The position numbers were made by a program, and so were the translations under genes. Under the pieces are notes generated by a model. That model was not told where the DNA came from and ran no database searches. It saw nothing but the letters and a program-made list of their open reading frames with translations. A DNA stretch of 64,000 nucleotides. It comes from JBEBXQ01 sp040391535 (GTDB lineage Bacteria; Bacteroidota; Bacteroidia; Cytophagales; Spirosomataceae). Below, in pieces: positions 33,563-42,705 of this stretch. The stretch covers positions 1 through 64,000 of the forward strand of contig JBEBXQ010000001.1 in assembly GCA_040391535.1 (NCBI GenBank), in the 5' to 3' direction. Position 1 is the stretch's first letter. Each line of letters opens with the position of its first letter.

Positions 33563-34489
33563 ATGAAAAAGCAACTTACCACATTCCTGACAATTACTTT
33601 TGGCCTTACCGGGCTGTATGCTATGGCACAAGATCAGATTATTCCGTTATGGCCTAAAGGACAAATCCCTAATGCCATTGCTACGGATGTGAAAGAAGAA
33701 ATCACCAATAATGGCGGCATTCTGCGGATCGCAGGTGTAACGGAACCGACTATCTCTGTCTATCTGCCAAAAGATAAAAGTAAAGCCAGCGGGGCCTCGG
33801 TTTTAATCTGTCCGGGAGGTGGTTATGCTATTCTTGCCGCCGGGCATGAAGGCAGCGACCTGGCCGAATGGTTTAATGACAGAGGTGTTGCCGCTTTTGT
33901 ATTAAAATACCGGCTTCCCAATGAAAAAGCCATGAACAACCAGCATCAGGTTCCTTTACTGGATGCTAAACAGGGAATGCATATTATCCGTCAGAATGCA
34001 GCCAAATGGGGAATTGATGCTCAAAAAGTGGGTGTAATGGGATTTTCGGCAGGCGGGCATCTCGCTGCAACCTTATCAACCCATTTCAATTCTGCCCCTG
34101 ATGCATCTCTTGAAACACGTCCTGATTTTTCCATTCTGATGTACCCGGTTATTTCTTTTGATCCCGCTATTTCTCATGGAGGTTCAAGGGATAACCTGCT
34201 GGGAAAAGCCAAAACGGACGATCTGATCCGTTTTTATTCCAACGAATCACAGGTAACAGAAAATACTCCCCCAGCATTTCTGGTACATTCTCAGGATGAT
34301 AAATCGGTACCTGCTGAAAACAGCATCAATTATTTCCTTGCCTTAAAAAAATTCAATATACCTGCTGAACTTCATCTTTACCCGGCAGGCGGCCACGGTT
34401 ATGCCCTGAGAACGGAGGGGAAAGGTTCTGTAGCCAACTGGCCGGCAGCACTGGAAGGTTGGATGAAATCCCGTGAGTTAATAAAATAG
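33563..34489 (+). CDS. Exported alpha/beta hydrolase, carbohydrate-esterase-like
   Basis: This 308-residue protein has a signal peptide (MKKQLTTFLTITFGLTGLYAMAQ). The hydrolase core shows the oxyanion motif LICPGGGYAILAAGHEG, the nucleophile elbow VGVMGFSAGGHLAATLS, the acid in FLVHSQDDKSVPAENS and the base in YPAGGHGYAL. This set matches the BD-FAE/acetyl-xylan-esterase-like branch (deacetylation of plant polysaccharides). The substrate is inferred only from family resemblance. A TAATTTTG element at 33534-33541 may be its -7 box. The ATG at 33563 gives the signal peptide. The frame extends upstream without conserved content. The GT87-type gene starts 2 nt later. Confidence 0.88.
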   Translation: MKKQLTTFLTITFGLTGLYAMAQDQIIPLWPKGQIPNAIATDVKEEITNNGGILRIAGVTEPTISVYLPKDKSKASGASVLICPGGGYAILAAGHEGSDLAEWFNDRGVAAFVLKYRLPNEKAMNNQHQVPLLDAKQGMHIIRQNAAKWGIDAQKVGVMGFSAGGHLAATLSTHFNSAPDASLETRPDFSILMYPVISFDPAISHGGSRDNLLGKAKTDDLIRFYSNESQVTENTPPAFLVHSQDDKSVPAENSINYFLALKKFNIPAELHLYPAGGHGYALRTEGKGSVANWPAALEGWMKSRELIK

Positions 34490-34491
34490 CA

Positions 34492-35664
34492 ATGCACAGC
34501 ATTAAAGCTTTTATCAGCTCTCCCCGTTATGTCTGTATTCTGTTCGTGTTACTGGTTATTGCGGCCAGTCTGCAGTCTTTTCTGGGTGGAGTTACGTATT
34601 TTACCGGAATAGACCTTCCTTATACAAAATACAACAACTACCTGATTTTCAAGCACTCGTTCTATCATTTACTGGAAGACAAAAATCTGTATATCCTTCA
34701 CCAGGATGCACATCACGATTTATACAAATACAGTCCTGCCTTCGCTCTGTTATTCGGGGCTTTGGCCTGGATGCCCCCTATTGCAGGCTTAATATTCTGG
34801 AATGCAATCAATGCTTTTGTACTGATAGGTGCTGTGTATGCCATTCCGGGAATCAATAAAAAAACAGCCGGTGCGATTTGCCTCTTTACCCTGGTTGAGC
34901 TGTTAACCTCTATTCAGAATGAGCAAAGCAACGGGCTAATGGCCGGGCTTATCATTTTTACGTTTGTTTTTCTTGAAAAACGGAAGTATTGGCTGGCCGC
35001 ATTTTGTCTGGTTTTTTCTGTTTATATAAAGCTGTTCGGACTGGTTGCCCTGGCGTTGTATCTGCTATATCCCGGCAAACTTAAACTTGCAGCAACCACT
35101 ATCGTGTGGGTAATAGTATTTACATTGCTTCCTTTGCTGGTGAATACTCCATCACAGCTCCTTGCTCAATATGGTAACTGGTGGGAAATGCTGCGAAATG
35201 ACCATGCCGGTTCTATCGGCATTTCAGTAGCGGGTCTGCTTGAAACGTGGTTTGGTGTTGCAGGTTCCTATAAAACGATGGTTACGCTTACGGGAATACT
35301 ATTATTCTGTATTCCATTGCTGCGGTTTAACCAATATATGAATGCATCATTCCGGAGACTTATTTTGTCTTCCGTCTTAATATGGGTGGTCATCTTTAAT
35401 CACAAAGCCGAATCTCCGACATTTATTATTGCCGTTGCAGGTGTGGCTATCTGGTATTTTACTCAGCAACAGCATATTATTAATTTAATCCTGCTGGTAT
35501 TAACACTGGTCTTTACCTCTTTATCTCCTACTGACCTTTTCCCTTATTTTATCAGGAAAGAATGGTTTGAGCCCTATATGATAAAAGCGTTTCCGTGCTT
35601 ACTGGTATGGCTGAAAATAAACCTTGAATTGCTTTGCATAAAAAAAGAGCACCCTCTTCCGTAA
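34492..35664 (+). CDS. GT87-type (DUF2029) polytopic membrane glycosyltransferase
   Basis: This 390-residue protein has about ten membrane segments. A first extracytoplasmic loop (about 45-82) has the DUF2029 features (YNNYLIFKHSFYHLLEDKNL, then DLYKYSPAFALLFG). Family members are polyprenol-phosphate-mannose-dependent mannosyltransferases in actinobacteria. In Bacteroidota the acceptor is unknown. It starts 2 nt after the esterase gene, so they share a transcript. The last codons overlap a hairpin that serves the convergent gene. Confidence 0.82.
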   Translation: MHSIKAFISSPRYVCILFVLLVIAASLQSFLGGVTYFTGIDLPYTKYNNYLIFKHSFYHLLEDKNLYILHQDAHHDLYKYSPAFALLFGALAWMPPIAGLIFWNAINAFVLIGAVYAIPGINKKTAGAICLFTLVELLTSIQNEQSNGLMAGLIIFTFVFLEKRKYWLAAFCLVFSVYIKLFGLVALALYLLYPGKLKLAATTIVWVIVFTLLPLLVNTPSQLLAQYGNWWEMLRNDHAGSIGISVAGLLETWFGVAGSYKTMVTLTGILLFCIPLLRFNQYMNASFRRLILSSVLIWVVIFNHKAESPTFIIAVAGVAIWYFTQQQHIINLILLVLTLVFTSLSPTDLFPYFIRKEWFEPYMIKAFPCLLVWLKINLELLCIKKEHPLP

Positions 35665-35682
35665 CAGGAAAAGGGTGCTCTT
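35641..35682 (-). terminator. Terminator for the minus-strand gene at 35709, embedded in the GT87 3' end
   Basis: AAGAGCACCCT (35645-35655) pairs with AGGGTGCTCTT (35672-35682), with an inner TTCC/GGAA pairing. Read on the minus strand it is followed by a T-run (35647-35640). The hairpin overlaps the last codons and the stop of the plus-strand gene. Confidence 0.75.
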
Positions 35683-35708
35683 ACATCTTCGCTGATCACA
35701 ATAGCTTG

Positions 35709-36098
35709 TTAATTCACTGCCATCAATACACGGCCAGGGACTTCAATCAGTTTCTTCGTATTTAATTTAATTTCTTTCACTACTTCAGTTTCCCCGTCAG
35801 AAACAGTAAGATAATAAACGCCGTCTTCCGTATCCACGAAGTCTAGTTTCTGGCCAATTAATGTTGATTTTTTACTCATTACCTGTCTGTGCAGCACTCT
35901 GTTTTCCGCATCTCTTAAAGTGACAAATAATGGCGTACCTTTCTCCTTCTCAATCATTACGTTCATTTTCAACGTGTTAATAACCGGATACATTCCCACC
36001 TGAAAAGATGAAGTACAGGGTTTTTCTTGGGCAAAAGATGCTGATCCTACCAAAACAAAGCAACCAGCTGCGATCAAAGATTTCATTAAGTTTTTCAT
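35709..36098 (-). CDS. Small exported protein, predicted beta-sandwich
   Basis: This 129-residue protein of unknown function has a signal peptide (MKNLMKSLIAAGCFVLVGSASFAQ). The mature part has seven or so predicted strands (VNTLKMNVMI-like, TPLFVTLRDAENRVLHRQVM, DGVYYLTVSDGETEVVKEI), resembling the Ig-like modules of Bacteroidota surface proteins. There is no lipobox and no full T9SS sorting domain. It is a single-gene unit with its own terminator. Confidence 0.75.
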   Translation of the reverse strand: MKNLMKSLIAAGCFVLVGSASFAQEKPCTSSFQVGMYPVINTLKMNVMIEKEKGTPLFVTLRDAENRVLHRQVMSKKSTLIGQKLDFVDTEDGVYYLTVSDGETEVVKEIKLNTKKLIEVPGRVLMAVN

Positions 36099-36219
36099 GG
36101 CTAATTAGATATTATGTTGTACTGTTTCTTTAATTACAATACAAAGATGTAAACCTTTCAGCCAAGGTTGCAGCAATCTTTATTAATGGAAAAAATTAAG
36201 GATAAGTGGAAAAATGAAA

Positions 36220-36801
36220 TCATAAACGTACATGCGGAATCTCCCTGACATCACCCGGCATAAGTCCCTCAAAATTAATCACTTCACCTATCCGGCTCCG
36301 GACCAGCCTCAAGGTGGGAAAACCAACAGCCGCTGTCATTTTCCTGACCTGTCTGTTTTTCCCTTCATGCAGACTGATTTCTATCCACGACGTCGGAATA
36401 CTGGCACGGTAACGGACAGGCGGGTGGCGTTCGGGTAAAACAGGTTCTTCAATCCGGCGCGCCTTTGCTTTCAGGGTAAAATACTTCTTTCCGTTGATTG
36501 ATATCTCTACACCACCAGACAGTCTGTCACAGGCTTCTTCAGTAATTTCGCCTTCAACCTGCACGAGATACGTACGCATGTGTTTCCTCTTCGGATCCAG
36601 CAATCTTGTTTTCAGATGATTATCATTTGTCAGTAATAACAAACCTTCGCTATCAGCATCCAGGCGTCCGACGGGGTAAATATCTTTGGGAAATACAAAA
36701 GGGAGGTCGGCCAACGTCGGATGGTCACCCTCTTTTGTAAACTGAGATAGCATTCCGAAAGGTTTATATATCATGAAATAGCGGAATGAATTCATAAACA
36801 A
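36220..36801 (-). CDS. rluE: RluE-type 23S rRNA pseudouridine synthase
   Basis: This 193-residue enzyme of the RsuA/RluB/E/F family lacks the N-terminal S4 domain, as RluE does. The catalytic motif YPVGRLDADSEGLLLLTND places the Asp at 48. FRYFMIYKPFGMLSQF, KTRLLDPKRKHMRTYLVQVE and LHEGKNRQVRKMTAAVGFPT are the other family blocks. RluE modifies U2457 in E. coli 23S rRNA, and the same target is inferred here. Starts at M1 or M3 are equally plausible. Confidence 0.88.
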   Translation of the reverse strand: MFMNSFRYFMIYKPFGMLSQFTKEGDHPTLADLPFVFPKDIYPVGRLDADSEGLLLLTNDNHLKTRLLDPKRKHMRTYLVQVEGEITEEACDRLSGGVEISINGKKYFTLKAKARRIEEPVLPERHPPVRYRASIPTSWIEISLHEGKNRQVRKMTAAVGFPTLRLVRSRIGEVINFEGLMPGDVREIPHVRL

Positions 36802-36954
36802 AAAGCAAAATAAATGAACGGAAAGCTGTTTCCTGAACTTTCCGCTGGCAAAATTACCTTAAAAATCTGAAACCATTTCAGGCCATGAATTTCTGTTGAT
36901 TTAAGCTGGTCGGCAATATACAGGCATATCGCCATTTAACGCGCAAGCCGGTAC

Positions 36955-37869
36955 CTAACTCAACTCCTTTGTTTCTTTTTTTCGTGCGATGAGTTCCTTC
37001 AGTAACGTGTCCCTTTCTTTCACCATAACCGAAAAATCTTTCCCGCTGACATATCTGTTCACTTGACCGGTTATCTGCTCAATGGTATTTTTATCTATTT
37101 TCACCTTCCCCAAATCATCAAGCCAGCTTTCCATGGGTGGGCCAAGGTGTTCGAGCATATGTTTGATTCCTCCTGCTCCTCCTGAAAGGTGCAGATTCAT
37201 AAAAGGCCCCAAAAGTGACCATCTCAGTCCAGGCCCCTCTGCAATCGCCGTATCAATATCCTCCACACTGGCTACTCCCTGCAACACAAGATACATTGCT
37301 TCCTGCCATAGTGCCACCTGCAGGCGGTTCGCAACATGGCCCTTCATTTCTTTGTAAAGGCGGATAGGCTTTTTTCCGATCACTTTATAAAAACTGATGG
37401 TTTTCAAAACAGCCTCTTCAGAAGTTTTCTCTCCTCCGCATACTTCTACCAGCGGAATCAGGTGGGGCGGATTAAAAGGATGGCCCAGCAGGATTCTTTC
37501 AGGATGCCGGGCTTTTGCCTGAAATAACGAAGGGGTCACTCCGCTTGAACTGCTTACCAGTAATACGTCAGGGCTGGTCAGACTATCAAGCTGCTCAAAA
37601 ATTTCCTGTTTGATTTCCAGCCTTTCCGGCCCGTTTTCCTGTACAAACTGTACATCTTTCACTACTTCTTCCAGTGATCTTACAAAGGTCAGATCATCCT
37701 GTGAGACTTCAGGTGCCATCCGTAAAATATATTCCCTCAGTTTAAATTCGGCATCAGGGCTTGCATCGTAGGCATTGACCTGAAAACCTTTTTCGAGAAA
37801 ATAAATAACCCAGCTCGCTCCGATGACTCCTGTACCTACGACCGCGATTTTTCTGATGGTATTCGTCAT
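36955..37869 (-). CDS. 3-hydroxyacyl-CoA dehydrogenase-like NAD-dependent enzyme
   Basis: This 304-residue protein has an N-terminal Rossmann fold (IAVVGTGVIGASWVIYF, Gly loop 12-17). The catalytic-domain motifs are LLVSSSSGVTPS, ERILLGHPFNPPHLIPLVEV (catalytic His) and GHVANRLQVALWQEAMYLV. The length and the PPHLIPLVEV motif suit the lambda-crystallin/L-carnitine-dehydrogenase branch rather than the fatty-acid fusion enzymes. The substrate is not certain. I prefer ATG 37869. A TTG at 37896 would add nine residues. Confidence 0.87.
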   Translation of the reverse strand: MTNTIRKIAVVGTGVIGASWVIYFLEKGFQVNAYDASPDAEFKLREYILRMAPEVSQDDLTFVRSLEEVVKDVQFVQENGPERLEIKQEIFEQLDSLTSPDVLLVSSSSGVTPSLFQAKARHPERILLGHPFNPPHLIPLVEVCGGEKTSEEAVLKTISFYKVIGKKPIRLYKEMKGHVANRLQVALWQEAMYLVLQGVASVEDIDTAIAEGPGLRWSLLGPFMNLHLSGGAGGIKHMLEHLGPPMESWLDDLGKVKIDKNTIEQITGQVNRYVSGKDFSVMVKERDTLLKELIARKKETKELS

Positions 37870-38053
37870 AACCTTTTTTGATAAACTCTGTGGCAAATGT
37901 CTTATTTCTATAAAGCAGTTGAAAATGCAGGAATACCGTAGTTATCAAAAATAAAACAGACAGGTTAATCCAGATACCTCTTTATCAGCAAGAAACACCG
38001 GTGGCAAGATGAATACATAAGATCAGACAATAATTTATATTTCCGGTGGCAAT

Positions 38054-39439
38054 TCACCTGCGGCTGTTTATCTGCCCTGAAACCCCCAGATAAAAATCGA
38101 ACACTTTTGCATTGGATATCAGTGAAGAAAATAAACTGTTGCTGCCCAGCATAATACCTTTATAGCGGAATCCGATACCTGAATTGACAGACTGGTACGT
38201 TGAATAAGTTACCGGGACTGTCCACGTAGTATTTCCAATGCTCCACTGCGGCATCAGACGCACCCATTCCGGATTCTGAAGCCTGGCCCATGAATGCCTG
38301 CGGTGTAAATTCAATGAAGCGTCTGCTCCAAGTGAAAAAACATCTGTAAAGTAAGCCTGGGCCTGAATTTTAAAAGCCGTTGGTAAAGCTACAGAATAGA
38401 TAGCTGTCTCTTCAGAAACAGATGTAAAAAATTCAGGATACCGATCATAAATCTCCGCAGTTTTACTGAAATCGGCATTATTGAAATGATTATTAAAATA
38501 AAGTCTTTCTTCTCCTGAAATATTGATTTCATATCCTTTACTCAACGATACCTCCGGCTGATAGCGAAGCGAGCCTATGTCCGTTACTGCTACCCCTATT
38601 TCCAGTAAGGCTTTTTCGGTATCCTGATGAAACAATGTATATTTTACTCCAAGATCAGCGCCAATAGAAGACTTACCTGTCGCCATTAATTTTCCCAAAC
38701 TGAAATCATAAAACAATGATCCGGAAGTACGGGTATGCACATTTCCTGTGGCCGGACTCATATACACCAGATCAGCATAACTTTCATTTCTGTAAATTTC
38801 ACCCTGCAGATTACTCAGCAACATTCCGGAATGCCCTGAAGCGGTAAGGAGCTTCAGGATAACACCACCGCCCAGCTGATGTCTGCCGCTTTTTACCAAT
38901 GGTTTAGATAAACCTACCGCCAGTTCAGAAAAGCCTGCCACACCGGTATGCATATCATTGATACCCACACTGTAGGGATTGGCCTTGAGTGTTTTTTCAT
39001 ATTCGCCTATTTCTGAAATCAGTCTTCCGTCCATGCCATGGAAATTGCCCGTTACACGCATACGGGTCAGCACTGACAGTTTCAGCTGATTCTTTAGCGG
39101 TAACACCACAGCAGGCCCGCGCAAATCAGCACTACCCCATCCCTGCAGATTTTCCTTTTCCGGAATAAGATGCTCTCTGATCATCCGGGCTAACGGGCCT
39201 TTCAGTTTGGTCAGTCTGAGGTTTCCGTCAGAAGTACCTAATCCGGCCTGAAAGGATACAAGCTGCCACTGAATTGCCCTGGAAGTATCGTCAGACATTG
39301 CTGCCGGATTATCGAATAACCCACCCGGGTACCGATCATAAAAAGGAACAGAAAGCTGTGCCCGGGCTGGCAGAACCAGGGCAACAGTCAGTAGTAAAAG
39401 AAGAATATCCCGGGTATCACAATACCAGCTCTGCATCAT
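38054..39439 (-). CDS. Outer-membrane beta-barrel protein, DUF5723-like
   Basis: This 461-residue exported protein has a hydrophobic signal segment (about 12-28, LLLLLTVALVLPARAQ) followed by repeated amphipathic strands. The mature part starts with the FDNPAAMSDDT motif often seen at the plug/N-terminus of FadL-superfamily barrels in Bacteroidota. Long loops contain YDRYPEFFTSV. The C-terminus ends VFDFYLGVSGQINSRR. The function is unknown, possibly an outer-membrane structural or transport protein. It follows xth by 5 nt. Confidence 0.75.
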   Translation of the reverse strand: MMQSWYCDTRDILLLLLTVALVLPARAQLSVPFYDRYPGGLFDNPAAMSDDTSRAIQWQLVSFQAGLGTSDGNLRLTKLKGPLARMIREHLIPEKENLQGWGSADLRGPAVVLPLKNQLKLSVLTRMRVTGNFHGMDGRLISEIGEYEKTLKANPYSVGINDMHTGVAGFSELAVGLSKPLVKSGRHQLGGGVILKLLTASGHSGMLLSNLQGEIYRNESYADLVYMSPATGNVHTRTSGSLFYDFSLGKLMATGKSSIGADLGVKYTLFHQDTEKALLEIGVAVTDIGSLRYQPEVSLSKGYEINISGEERLYFNNHFNNADFSKTAEIYDRYPEFFTSVSEETAIYSVALPTAFKIQAQAYFTDVFSLGADASLNLHRRHSWARLQNPEWVRLMPQWSIGNTTWTVPVTYSTYQSVNSGIGFRYKGIMLGSNSLFSSLISNAKVFDFYLGVSGQINSRR

Positions 39440-39444
39440 GTCAT

Positions 39445-40212
39445 TTACAGATTGATATCCAGTACCACCGGGCAGTGATCAGAATGAACCGCATCTGTAA
39501 ACTGGTTACAAGCCACCAGTTTACTTTGCAACGCATCGCTGACAGAGAAATAGTCAATACGCCATCCTTTATTATTGCCACGGGCTCCGGCCCGGTAAGT
39601 CCACCAGCTATATTCTACTTTATCCGGATTAAGGTACCGGAAGGCATCAGTAAACCCGTTTCTTAGCCAGTTAGTCATCCATGCCCGTTCTTCCGGCAGG
39701 AAACCTGAGGTATTTTTATTCCTTACAGGATCATGAATATCCTGCGGAGTATGGGCAATGTTATAATCACCACAAATAATCAGATGTGGTCTTTCTTTTC
39801 GCAATTCTTCTACAAACTTTTGAAAATCACTCAGAAACATCATTTTTGCAGTTTGCCTTACTTCTCCCGAAGTTCCCGACGGGAAATAACAATTCAGCAA
39901 GGTAATATCTCCGAAGTCCACCCTGATTACTCTTCCTTCCGAGTCAAAAAAGGGGATCCCGCACCCTTCCAGTACCAGATCGGGCTTTTGCTTTGCAAAA
40001 ACGGCGACGCCGCTGTACCCCTTCTTCTCTGCGGCATGCCAGCCGATCAGCTCAAGGCCGAGAGAGGTAAAAGGCGTCAGGTCCACCTGATCAGGAGTCG
40101 CTTTTACTTCCTGAAGACACAGCACATCTACCGGATGCAGCGTAAGCCAGTCGATCAGGCCGTTTTTTACCGCCGCCCTGATACCATTTACGTTGTAAGA
40201 TACAATTCTCAT
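39445..40212 (-). CDS. xth: Exodeoxyribonuclease III
   Basis: This 255-residue enzyme of the exonuclease-endonuclease-phosphatase superfamily cleaves at abasic sites and degrades 3' ends. MRIVSYNVNGIRAAVKNG is the metal-binding start, LCLQEVKA supplies Glu 35, IICGDYNIAHTP supplies the Asp/Asn pair, YSWWTYRAGARGNNKGWRID is the DNA-binding and abasic-pocket segment, and SDHCPV supplies the catalytic Asp 245 and His 246. It lies between the barrel protein (5 nt) and the transporter (4 nt), in one probable transcript. Confidence 0.96.
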   Translation of the reverse strand: MRIVSYNVNGIRAAVKNGLIDWLTLHPVDVLCLQEVKATPDQVDLTPFTSLGLELIGWHAAEKKGYSGVAVFAKQKPDLVLEGCGIPFFDSEGRVIRVDFGDITLLNCYFPSGTSGEVRQTAKMMFLSDFQKFVEELRKERPHLIICGDYNIAHTPQDIHDPVRNKNTSGFLPEERAWMTNWLRNGFTDAFRYLNPDKVEYSWWTYRAGARGNNKGWRIDYFSVSDALQSKLVACNQFTDAVHSDHCPVVLDINL

Positions 40213-40216
40213 TCGC

Positions 40217-41422
40217 TCAGGCAGGTACTTCAGCAGGTTGTGAAACTTTATTTTCTTTAAAGAACAACAAAAAGAGCAGCAATACTACTGCCGCAATACC
40301 AGCAGGGACAAGCCATATACTGGTCCAGTTTTTCACTGTATCTACCGTGTAAATATCAGCAACAACACCCGAAAGCCAGGAACCGATCCCCATTCCTATT
40401 CCATAAGTGGCAATATAAATAAGGCCTTGTGCGGATGATTTGATCTTCTCCCCGGCTTTATTGTCCGTATAAATCTGCCCGGTTACAAAGAAGAAATCAT
40501 AACATACACCGTGAAGAATAATCGCCAGGTACAATAACCATTCGCTTGACGAAGCATCTCCGTAACCAAATCCTATAAACCTGACAATCCACGCTATCAA
40601 TGCGATGATCAATATTTTTTTCACTCCAAAACGGCTATACACAATCGGGATCAACAGCATAAATAATACTTCAGAAGCCTGTCCGAGTGACATCTTGTTT
40701 TCCACATTAGTCATTCCGGCATCGGTAAGAGAAGGATTAGCCCATGCATAATAAAAAGACAGCGGGATACAGATCAGGATAGAAGAAATTACAAAAATCA
40801 GGAAAGACCGGTCCTTAAACAGTTTAAAAGCATCGAGTCCCAGAATAGAGCTTATTGAAGTACTTTGAGAAGGTTTGGGAGGAGTATTGGGTAACATGAA
40901 AGCAAACACGCCCAACAGCACGGATGCATACATAGACAGTTCGAAAATCATGCCTTCTCCGCCCCAGTCATAAAATCCGATGATATTGGTAACGACAATC
41001 CATGCGACAGTGCCCATCACCCGAATAGCGGGAAATTCTTTCTCAGAACTCGTCATTTGCTGCATAGCAACCGAATTGGCCAGGGCCAGCGTAGGTGCAA
41101 AACTAATACAGTACAAAAGAATCATCCAGAAGAAATGATCAGCATTATCTACCTTCAGAAGGAAAAATAAGATCACGGCACCGATAAGATTCAGGATACC
41201 AAGTACTTTCTGCGCTGCAAAATAACGATCGGCAACCATCCCTATAAAAAACGGTGCGATCATCATAGCAATAGAAAATGCGGCATAGGCACTACCCACC
41301 TGCGTACCTGTTGCTCCCAATTGTACTGACAAATACTTACTCATCTGCCCATACCATGCTCCCCAGATAAAAAACTGCAGGAACATCATGAGCATTAATT
41401 GAACTCTTACACTGCTTTTCAT
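40217..41422 (-). CDS. Nucleoside:H+ symporter family MFS transporter (NupG/XapB type)
   Basis: This 401-residue transporter has twelve predicted membrane helices. The N-terminal helix RVQLMLMMFLQFFIWGAWYG is the characteristic NHS-family start. LVADRYFAAQKVLGI-type loop residues (GMVADRYFAAQK) and the C-terminal half with HGVCYDFFFVTGQIYTDNKA, then GMGIGSWLSG support the nucleoside:proton symporter family. Together with xth downstream it suggests nucleoside salvage, although the pairing may be incidental. Confidence 0.9.
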   Translation of the reverse strand: MKSSVRVQLMLMMFLQFFIWGAWYGQMSKYLSVQLGATGTQVGSAYAAFSIAMMIAPFFIGMVADRYFAAQKVLGILNLIGAVILFFLLKVDNADHFFWMILLYCISFAPTLALANSVAMQQMTSSEKEFPAIRVMGTVAWIVVTNIIGFYDWGGEGMIFELSMYASVLLGVFAFMLPNTPPKPSQSTSISSILGLDAFKLFKDRSFLIFVISSILICIPLSFYYAWANPSLTDAGMTNVENKMSLGQASEVLFMLLIPIVYSRFGVKKILIIALIAWIVRFIGFGYGDASSSEWLLYLAIILHGVCYDFFFVTGQIYTDNKAGEKIKSSAQGLIYIATYGIGMGIGSWLSGVVADIYTVDTVKNWTSIWLVPAGIAAVVLLLFLLFFKENKVSQPAEVPA

Positions 41423-41704
41423 TGAATTGATTAAAAACTATGAGAAAATTATGAGGTTATCTGAATGATTAATTGGTAAAAATAAGCATTCAATCAAATT
41501 TGCAATCATTTTAAAACAACTATTGCATATAAATAGTCGTATCTTACTCATTATCATTCATTGCTTAACAAAATACATTCCGAAGCCTGCCCGGAACGTT
41601 CAGGTCAAATTTTTATTAAAATCATTAAAATAAATGACTAGGCTTTAGTTTTTTCCTATATTTAAGCGTAAAAGAATTTTAAAAATCATTTCATTTTTAC
41701 TACT
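41423..41704. promoter_or_regulatory. Divergent promoter region between nucleoside transporter and mdh
   Basis: This is a 282-nt A+T-rich spacer. TATATTTA (41657-41664) is a near-consensus -7 element for mdh, about 40 nt before its ATG. No clear -33 partner is visible, and I found no RNA-like structure. Confidence 0.35.
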
Positions 41705-42631
41705 ATGAAAATTACTGTAGTCGGAGCCGGAGCCGTAGGAGCTACCACAGCTGATAATATTGTGCGTCGCGAATTGGCCGAGGAAGTAGTACTTTTAGAT
41801 ATTAAAGAAGGAGTAAGTGAGGGAAAATCGCTGGACATGTATCAGACTGCGGCTTTACTGGGCTTTAACACCCGCCCTGTAGGATCAACCAACGATTATG
41901 AAAAAACAAAAGGCTCGGATGTGGTGGTCATTACTTCAGGGCTTCCGCGTAAACCGGGAATGACCCGTGAGGAACTGATTGGTGTGAATGCCGGTATTGT
42001 CAAATCTGTTGTTGAGAATATTCTGAAATACTCACCCAAGGCCATTATCGTTGTGGTTTCAAACCCTATGGACACCATGACTTATCTTGCTTTAAAAGAG
42101 AGTGGTATTCCTAAGAAAAGAATCATTGGAATGGGTGGTGCGCTGGACAGTGCCCGCTTTAAAACCTATCTGGCTATGGCCATGGACGTTACTCCCAATG
42201 ATATTCACGGCATGGTTATCGGTGGTCACGGAGATACAACCATGATACCGCTTACCAGGCTTGCTACTTATAACGGTATTCCGGTAAGCCGGTTCCTTAA
42301 TAAGGAGTCTCTGGAAAAAGTAGCTGCAGATACGATGGTAGGCGGAGCAACACTTACCAAACTCATCGGGACCTCCGCGTGGTATGCACCGGGAGCTGCC
42401 AGTGCTATGATTGTTGAAAGTATCGTGCGGAATCAGAAAAGAATTGTCCCCTGCAGTGTTTACCTGAACGGTGAGTATGGACAGAAAGATATCTGTATGG
42501 GTGTCCCAGTGGTTATTGGCCGGAATGGCTGGGAAAAAATCATCAACCTAAGGCTTAGCGATGCGGAGAAAGCACTCTTTGCCAAATCAGCGGAAGCAGT
42601 CAGAAAAATGAATGATGTGCTGTCGTTATAA
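41705..42631 (+). CDS. mdh: Malate dehydrogenase (LDH-like type)
   Basis: MDH (308 residues) interconverts malate and oxaloacetate with NAD in the TCA cycle. It has the Rossmann loop VVGAGAVGATTADNI (5-19) and LLDIKEGVSEGKSLDM with the NAD-selective Asp. The substrate loop follows, TSGLPRKPGMTREELI, with Arg residues that select dicarboxylates. VVSNPMDTMTYLALK and the catalytic His in MVIGGHGDTTMIP are also present. It has normal length and stands alone between hairpins. Confidence 0.97.
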   Translation: MKITVVGAGAVGATTADNIVRRELAEEVVLLDIKEGVSEGKSLDMYQTAALLGFNTRPVGSTNDYEKTKGSDVVVITSGLPRKPGMTREELIGVNAGIVKSVVENILKYSPKAIIVVVSNPMDTMTYLALKESGIPKKRIIGMGGALDSARFKTYLAMAMDVTPNDIHGMVIGGHGDTTMIPLTRLATYNGIPVSRFLNKESLEKVAADTMVGGATLTKLIGTSAWYAPGAASAMIVESIVRNQKRIVPCSVYLNGEYGQKDICMGVPVVIGRNGWEKIINLRLSDAEKALFAKSAEAVRKMNDVLSL

Positions 42632-42645
42632 CTGACCGTTATGAT

Positions 42646-42690
42646 CTCAGGTGGCGGCGCAGGTTCCCCGAAAACTTACTGCCACCTGAG
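42646..42690. terminator. Hairpin between convergent mdh and the unknown-function gene
   Basis: CTCAGGTGGC (42646-42655) pairs perfectly with GCCACCTGAG (42681-42690) around a 25-nt loop. No strong T-run follows, so it may be a weak bidirectional terminator. Confidence 0.5.
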
Positions 42691-42705
42691 TGAAATTTCA
42701 GCGTA

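Noticed and set aside
39733..40260. 175-codon plus-strand ORF opposite xth
   Set aside because: xth motifs are intact on the minus strand. This is a shadow frame.
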